DNA from: Actinomadura macra NBRC 14102
Lineage (GTDB): Bacteria; Actinomycetota; Actinomycetes; Streptosporangiales; Streptosporangiaceae
Reading direction: 5' to 3'
Length of the DNA: 64,000 nucleotides
NCBI RefSeq assembly: GCF_001552215.1
Contig: NZ_BCQT01000011.1
Span: forward strand, 124,001 to 188,000
Of this stretch, positions 59,080 to 64,000 are shown one piece after another. The position numbers were made by a program, and so were the translations under genes. A model generated the notes under the pieces. That model searched no databases. It worked only from the letters and a program-made list of their open reading frames with translations, and was not told where the DNA came from. Position 1 is the stretch's first letter. Each line of letters starts with the position of its first letter.

Positions 59080-61380
59080 ATGGCACGCACCAAGAGGCTC
59101 CTGCTTGCCACCGCGCTCGCCGTCACACTCGGACCGGCCACGACCGGGACCAGTCCCGCGGGCGCGGACACCATCGTCGCCCCGTTCCTGCTCCAGGTCG
59201 GCAGCACGATGCCCGGCCTACCCGGCAAAGCGGTCGCGCTCGCCGCGGGCCCGGGCGGAACGATCGCCGCCGCGCACACCAGCGGCGTCGCCGTCTGGGA
59301 CTCCGGCCACTGGACGGCGGTGTCGGGCGATGCCGCCTACAAGGTCGCCTGGCACGGCGACGCCCTGGTCGCGATCACGGCGAAGGGCCTGCTCACCGCG
59401 CGGCGCGACACCGGGCGCTGGCAGACGACCACCGACCGGCTGCCCAGCCATGCGGACGCCACCGCGCTGCTCGCCGGTGGGCCCGACGTGGTGATCGTCC
59501 AGGGCGAGAAGCTCTACCGGCATAAGTCCGGCCGGGACTGGGACCGCGAGAAGCTGCCGGGCACGGCCGTCGCCCTGGCCCGCGCCAAGTCTGGCAAGCT
59601 CGCCCTCGCCACCACCGCCGGCCTCTTCGAGCAGGAGGGCCGCGACTGGAATCCCGTGGCGACCGGCGCGTGGGCGCCGACCGCGATCACCCACCTCACC
59701 TACGACAGCAAGGACCGGCTCTGGATCGCCGGGGCGCAGGGCATCGGCGTCCGCGACGGTAAGTGGAAGCTCTACGATCCGTCGAGCGGCCTCCCGCTCC
59801 TCGGATTCACCGCCCTCGCGCCGGGCGCGGACGGCGACGTCTGGCTCGGCACGGCCCGCGGGGCGATCCGCTTCGACGGCGAGCACTGGGAGTACCGTCA
59901 GGGGCGCCGCTGGCTGCCCGACGACGCGGTCTCCGCCATCGCCGTGGACGGCAAGGCCAACGCCTACGTCGGCACGGCGTCCGCGGTCGGCCTCATCGAG
60001 GCGCGCCGCACGACCCTGGCGGAAAAGGCCGACGCCTACGAGCAGGCCATCGACGCCAGGCACAAGCGGACCCCGTACGGGTTCGTCGAGGGCGCCGATC
60101 TGGTGACGCCGGGCGACCTCAGCAAGTTCACGCAGAGCGACAGCGACAACGACGGTCTCTGGACCGGGATGTACGGCGCCGCCGAGACGTTCAGGTTCGC
60201 CGCGTCCAAGGACCCGCGCGCGCGGGAGAACGCCCGCAAGGTGTTCGAGGCGCTGAAGTTCCTCGGCGACGTCACCCAGGGGGGCTCGCATCCGGCCCCG
60301 CCCGGCTTCTTCGCCCGCACCGTCCGCAGCACCGCCGACGGCGACCCCAACGTGAAGGACAGCCCGGAGCGCGACAAGGAGAAGCAGAAGGGCGACGCCT
60401 ACTGGAAGATCTCGCCCAAGCGGTGGCCCACGAGCGCCGACGGCAAGTGGTACTGGAAGAGCGACACCAGCTCCGACGAGATGGTCGGGCACTACTTCTT
60501 CAACGCGCTCTACTACGACCTGGTCGCCAAGGACAAGGAGGAGAAGAACGAGGTCGCGGCCGTCATCCTCCGGACCACCGACCACCTCCTCAAGAACGAC
60601 CTGTCCTTCGTCGACCATGACGGAAAGCCCACCCGCTGGGGTTTCTTCAACCCGCGCGAGCTGAACGGCAACCCGTGGCGGCGCGAGGAGCGCGGTCTCA
60701 ACAGCCAGACCATGCTCACGTTCCTGACGATCGCCGACCACGTGTCCGACGACGGCAAATACGCGGCGGCCAAGAAGAAGCTCATCGACGAGCAGGGCTA
60801 CGGCAACAACACCCTGGCGCCCAAGGTGACACCCGGAGTCGGCGGCGGCAACCAGTCCGACGACGAGATGGCGTTCATGAACTACTACCACCTGCTCAAG
60901 TACGAGGGCGATGCCGCGCTCAAGCGCTCGTGGGCGCGCTCGCTCTACGACTACTGGCAGCTGGAACAGTACGAACTGAACCCGTTCTTCAACTTCATCG
61001 CCGCGGTCCACCTCAAGGGCGCGACCTGGACCGACGCGTACGGGCCCTTCGATCTCGACCCGACCGGACCGTGGCTGGCGCAGTCGGTCGACACGCTCAA
61101 GCGCTTCCCGCTCAACCTGATCAACTGGAAGCAGACCAACAGCGGGCGGCTCGACGTCGTCAACCTCAGCCAGCACGTCCGGCCCGACGCCGACCCGGCG
61201 AGGCTCGGCATGCTGCGAAGCGGGACGGTGCTTCCCGTGGACGAGCGAGTGGTCAGCCACTGGAACCACGATCCGTACAAGCTCGACCAGGGCAGCGCGG
61301 GCGGCACCGAGGACGACGGCGCGTCCTACCTCCTGCCCTACTGGATGGGCCGCTACCACGAGTTCATCAGCGAGAAATAG
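59080..61380 (+). CDS. Secreted beta-propeller plus alpha/alpha-barrel protein, unknown activity
   Basis: 766 residues. A cleavable signal peptide (about 1-28, ...SPAGA) is followed by a repeated strand region to about residue 310 with propeller-like units (GVAVWDSGHWTAVSGD; DSKDRLWIAGAQGIGVRDGKWKLYD; GDVWLGTARGAIRFDGEHW). The second half is helical with SDNDGLWTGMYGAAETFRFA, FARTVR, NSQTMLTFLTIADHV and MAFMNYYHLLKYEG, as in alpha/alpha-toroid glycan enzymes. GGAGGAAG precedes ATG 59080. It shares the ROK operator, so it probably acts on the polymer whose fragments the importer takes up. No named family recognised. Confidence 0.75.
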   Translation: MARTKRLLLATALAVTLGPATTGTSPAGADTIVAPFLLQVGSTMPGLPGKAVALAAGPGGTIAAAHTSGVAVWDSGHWTAVSGDAAYKVAWHGDALVAITAKGLLTARRDTGRWQTTTDRLPSHADATALLAGGPDVVIVQGEKLYRHKSGRDWDREKLPGTAVALARAKSGKLALATTAGLFEQEGRDWNPVATGAWAPTAITHLTYDSKDRLWIAGAQGIGVRDGKWKLYDPSSGLPLLGFTALAPGADGDVWLGTARGAIRFDGEHWEYRQGRRWLPDDAVSAIAVDGKANAYVGTASAVGLIEARRTTLAEKADAYEQAIDARHKRTPYGFVEGADLVTPGDLSKFTQSDSDNDGLWTGMYGAAETFRFAASKDPRARENARKVFEALKFLGDVTQGGSHPAPPGFFARTVRSTADGDPNVKDSPERDKEKQKGDAYWKISPKRWPTSADGKWYWKSDTSSDEMVGHYFFNALYYDLVAKDKEEKNEVAAVILRTTDHLLKNDLSFVDHDGKPTRWGFFNPRELNGNPWRREERGLNSQTMLTFLTIADHVSDDGKYAAAKKKLIDEQGYGNNTLAPKVTPGVGGGNQSDDEMAFMNYYHLLKYEGDAALKRSWARSLYDYWQLEQYELNPFFNFIAAVHLKGATWTDAYGPFDLDPTGPWLAQSVDTLKRFPLNLINWKQTNSGRLDVVNLSQHVRPDADPARLGMLRSGTVLPVDERVVSHWNHDPYKLDQGSAGGTEDDGASYLLPYWMGRYHEFISEK

Positions 61381-61386
61381 CCGTCC

Positions 61387-61425
61387 GGGGCGGGCGTCCA
61401 AGGTGTTTCCCAGGACGTCCGCCCC
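61387..61425 (+). terminator. Hairpin after the secreted protein gene
   Basis: GGGGCGGGCGTC and GACGTCCGCCCC form a 12-bp stem with one G-U pair and a 15-base loop, directly after the stop. The remaining 307-bp gap (61381-61687) shows no gene. Confidence 0.75.
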
Positions 61426-61687
61426 GCCGATCGCCAATGGGAAGCGCTCGCCTCGACCTTGCCGGTCAACATGACGAGGCTCGACAGGTCCTGGCCACAG
61501 CTCCCGGCCACCGCTCCCGGCCGATCATCGGGCGGGACGCTGACAGAGAGCGCTCTACGTCCCTAGCCATGGTGATGGTGGACGAGGGAAAGGAGGAACT
61601 CGTCGATGATCGACCGGGTCGCTACCGGATGTTCTCCACTTATGGCCCAATGCCGCACATCATCTGAAAGATCGATAACGTACCTTT

Positions 61688-62530
61688 GTGGCGGAGTTGG
61701 AGGCGAGCGGGCCGACCCGCCGCAAGGCACTGTGGCTTATGGGCGGAATCGGACTGGTCGTCCTCGCCGCCGACGATGTGGCCCTTCGCCGCCCGCCGCC
61801 GCACAGCGCTGGTCGAGGCCCGGGAACCCCCGCACTGTTGGCCCCGAAGCCGCCCAGCCCGTCCCCGTCACCCAAGCCGGTCCCGGTCGTGCGGCCCGCG
61901 CCGTGGACGTCGGCGCCCCTGACCGCGACCGTCCACCCACTGCGGCATCTGACGGAGATCGCCCCTGCGCCGCCGCCTGCCGCGCTCGCGCTCACCATCG
62001 ACGACGGTCCACACCCGGAATGGACCCCGCAGATCCTTGACCTGCTGGCCGAGCACCAGGTCAAGGCGTCGTTCTTCATGATTTCGGAGATGGCACGCGA
62101 GTACTCCGGGCTGGCCCGCCGGGTCGCCGACGCCGGTCACCAGGTGAGCAACCACAGCCGTACCCACCCGCTGCCGTTCGACGGCCTGTCGCCCAAGAAG
62201 CTGCGTACCGAGATCGTCGACGCGCAGAAGGAGATCGCCGACATCACCGGAGTGCTACCCGCGCTGTTCCGCGCGCCCGGCGGTGGCTGGTCCAAACGCG
62301 CCCACACCCTCATGCGCGAGCACGGCATGCTGCCGGTGGACTGGTCCATCGACCCGTCCGACTGGCAGAGGCCGGGCGCCCGCTCCATCCGCCGTTCCAT
62401 GCTGCAGGGCAAGGCCGGCGACATCATCTTGTGCCACGACGGCGGCGGAGACCGCTCCCAGACCGTCACCGCGCTGCGCACCGTCGTCCCAAAACTGAAG
62501 AAACGCGGTCTGACCTTCACGGCCCTGTGA
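61688..62530 (+). CDS. Polysaccharide deacetylase (NodB homology, CE4)
   Basis: 280 residues. An N-terminal membrane/signal segment (ALWLMGGIGLVVLAADD) and a proline-rich spacer lead to the CE4 domain: TIDDGPHPEW (catalytic base and metal Asp), SNHSRTH (metal His pair), FRAPGGGWS, DWSIDPSDW and ILCHDGGG. It removes acetyl groups from cell-wall or other glycans outside the cell. GTG 61688 has no ribosome site; GATAAC about 8 bases before it may indicate a leaderless message. Confidence 0.85.
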   Translation: MAELEASGPTRRKALWLMGGIGLVVLAADDVALRRPPPHSAGRGPGTPALLAPKPPSPSPSPKPVPVVRPAPWTSAPLTATVHPLRHLTEIAPAPPPAALALTIDDGPHPEWTPQILDLLAEHQVKASFFMISEMAREYSGLARRVADAGHQVSNHSRTHPLPFDGLSPKKLRTEIVDAQKEIADITGVLPALFRAPGGGWSKRAHTLMREHGMLPVDWSIDPSDWQRPGARSIRRSMLQGKAGDIILCHDGGGDRSQTVTALRTVVPKLKKRGLTFTAL

Positions 62531-62778
62531 TCCAGCGCGGGCTGCGTGCGGATCTTCCGCCAGAACCGCTGCTTTCCTCGCACCGGTTGACCGGTCGCAA
62601 GGATGTAGCGCACTCGGGGTGCACGTTTCGCTGAACGCCGACGACCTCCTGGGATCTGGCGGAGAGCCCAGCGAGCCGGGGTGTCTCGTTCTTCGATACG
62701 AGCTGCTGGCCAACCGCTGCCGACCTGGCAAAAGTTGGGTCGTCGGTATCTCCGGCAAGTGCCTGAAGCGAGGATCCC

Positions 62779-63981
62779 ATGGAGTTCGAGTCCACCTGGG
62801 CGGAGCTGTCGACTGTCGGCAAGGTCCGTGCCGGCGATGGTGTGACTCGCCTCTTCGGATCCTCACCGGAAAGAGAACTCGTCAACTGGTTCAGGGGTGA
62901 GTGCGCGAGCCGTGGACTGGACACCGTCACTGATCCGTTCGGCAACATGATCGGGTGGTTCGGTGGCCGTCCTCGCGGGCGAGAAGGCGTCCTGACCGCT
63001 TCGCATTTTGACTCGGTTCCTCAGGGTGGGGCGTTCGACGGAGCCCTCGGCGTCGTGTCGGGCCTCGCCGCGCTCGACCGCATCCGCGATGCGGGCGCAG
63101 CGGTTGAGCGCCCGATCGGCGTCGGGGTCTTCGTCGAGGAGGAGGGGAGCAGATTCGGCCAGGCGTGCCTTGGCTCCCGTCTGGCGACCTCAGCACTGTC
63201 CTGGTCGGCGGCCCGTGAGTTGAGGGACGCCGAAGGAGTCGCACTGGCGGAGGTCGCCGAGGGCGGTGAGAGCGCGCTGCTGGAAGGCGTGGCATGCGCC
63301 GTGGAACTGCATATCGAGCAAGGGCGCCAGCTCGATGCGCTGGGAGCCCAGGTCGGTATCGTCGACCGTATCTGGCCGCATGGCAGGTTCAGGTTCGAGT
63401 TCCTCGGTGAGGGCAATCACGCCGGCAGTACGCCGGTGGATCAGAGGCGGGATCCCGTCCTGCCCTATGCCAAGGCGGTACTCGCGGCTCGCGAACTCGC
63501 CAGCGCCCCGAACCTGCGAGCCACATTCGGAAGGGTGCTCGTCCACCCCAACAGCACGAACTCGATTCCGCGCTCCGTCGTCGCGTGGCTCGACGCTCGC
63601 GCGGACGGGCAGGCGGAACTGGATCTCCTCGTCGCAGACATCATCCGTGCGGCGGAGCTGGCCGCCACCGAAGGCTCGGTCGACCTGACGATCGCCGTCG
63701 AGAGCATGTCGGCGGAGTCCAGGTTCGATCGCAGGCTGGCCGAGCGCTCGGTGACACATCGTCGGTCTGTCACGGTGTCCAGCTGCGCCGGACACGACGC
63801 CGGTGTCCTGGCCGATGCCGGCATCCCCGCCACCATGCTTCTGGTGCGCAACCCGACGGGCCTATCGCACGCTCCCTCCGAGCACGCGTCGATGCCCGAC
63901 TGTCTCGCGGGTATCGACGCGCTCGCAAGTCTCCTCCGCGGACTGGCGAGCACGTCGGACCTGGCACTCGATACCCCGTAA
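62779..63981 (+). CDS. M20 zinc amidohydrolase, allantoate/carbamoyl-amino-acid type
   Basis: 400 residues with the full metal-ligand set: ASHFDSVPQGGAFDGALGV, VEEEGSRFG, ELHIEQGRQLDALG, FLGEGNHAGSTPVD (dimer domain) and GLSHAPSEH at the end. These are typical of AllC/HyuC-like N-carbamoyl or allantoate hydrolases. GAGG precedes ATG 62779. The preceding 248-bp gap shows no gene. It contrasts with the ligand-free M20 homologue at 5613. Confidence 0.87.
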   Translation: MEFESTWAELSTVGKVRAGDGVTRLFGSSPERELVNWFRGECASRGLDTVTDPFGNMIGWFGGRPRGREGVLTASHFDSVPQGGAFDGALGVVSGLAALDRIRDAGAAVERPIGVGVFVEEEGSRFGQACLGSRLATSALSWSAARELRDAEGVALAEVAEGGESALLEGVACAVELHIEQGRQLDALGAQVGIVDRIWPHGRFRFEFLGEGNHAGSTPVDQRRDPVLPYAKAVLAARELASAPNLRATFGRVLVHPNSTNSIPRSVVAWLDARADGQAELDLLVADIIRAAELAATEGSVDLTIAVESMSAESRFDRRLAERSVTHRRSVTVSSCAGHDAGVLADAGIPATMLLVRNPTGLSHAPSEHASMPDCLAGIDALASLLRGLASTSDLALDTP

Positions 63982-64000
63982 CCAGCGGAAACCATCTGGC

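Overview
The window is high-GC DNA with frequent GTG starts, many 4-bp ATGA/GTGA gene overlaps, lipobox solute-binding proteins, a very large SARP/NB-ARC/TPR regulator, DesK-type kinase and LLM, MaoC and CaiB family enzymes. This points to a filamentous actinomycete; a Streptosporangiales relative such as Actinomadura is my guess, not something the sequence proves. I saw no rRNA, tRNA, CRISPR array, transposase or phage gene.

Layout. (1) 1-8896: aromatic ring attack and meta-cleavage. Ferredoxin (partial) and ferredoxin reductase diverge from a Rieske oxygenase, a LigB-type extradiol dioxygenase, two C-C bond hydrolases, a small membrane peptide and a peptidase M20 homologue that has lost its metal ligands, then IclR and LuxR regulators. 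(2) 8950-13958: NTF2-like protein, aldehyde dehydrogenase, an acyl-CoA-dehydrogenase-fold flavoprotein beside a flavin reductase (probably a two-component monooxygenase) and a double-hotdog MaoC hydratase. (3) 14043-26843: GntR/HutC regulator, a sulfonate/aromatic-type ABC importer with an LLM oxidoreductase, epimerase, hydrolase, GntR, asparaginase, LysR, CaiB CoA-transferase and a true acyl-CoA dehydrogenase. (4) 26896-31665: a membrane-anchored unknown, the SARP regulator with the stump of a deleted SDR/epimerase gene opposite it, and an apparently gene-free 774-bp stretch. (5) 31666-41976: aldehyde dehydrogenase and a tightly coupled minus-strand operon (GntR, thiolase-like retro-aldolase, DUF35, enoyl-CoA hydratase, tandem alpha/beta-barrel protein, amidohydrolase, double CaiB, fused CoA-transferase) suited to CoA-dependent side-chain shortening. 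(6) 41977-48821: control region shared by that operon and a peptide-type ABC transporter, then a second, degraded copy of the control region feeding a GNAT gene. (7) 48822-52337: two-component system and a drug/lantibiotic-type ABC exporter. (8) 52433-61380: ROK-repressed sugar locus (ABC importer, kinase, GH4 glycosidase, repressor) with a secreted beta-propeller plus alpha/alpha-barrel protein of unknown activity. (9) 61688-63981: polysaccharide deacetylase and an intact M20 amidohydrolase.

The most interesting signals are the direct duplication of a GntR control region (41942-42170 and 48482-48708) that appears to have given an acetyltransferase gene a captured promoter and a chimeric 39-residue leader; the matched ROK operators at 55485-55524 and 58994-59033 that tie an undescribed secreted protein to a sugar-uptake regulon; the thiolase-like/DUF35 pair with a rebuilt active site; and several enzymes whose catalytic residues are missing.
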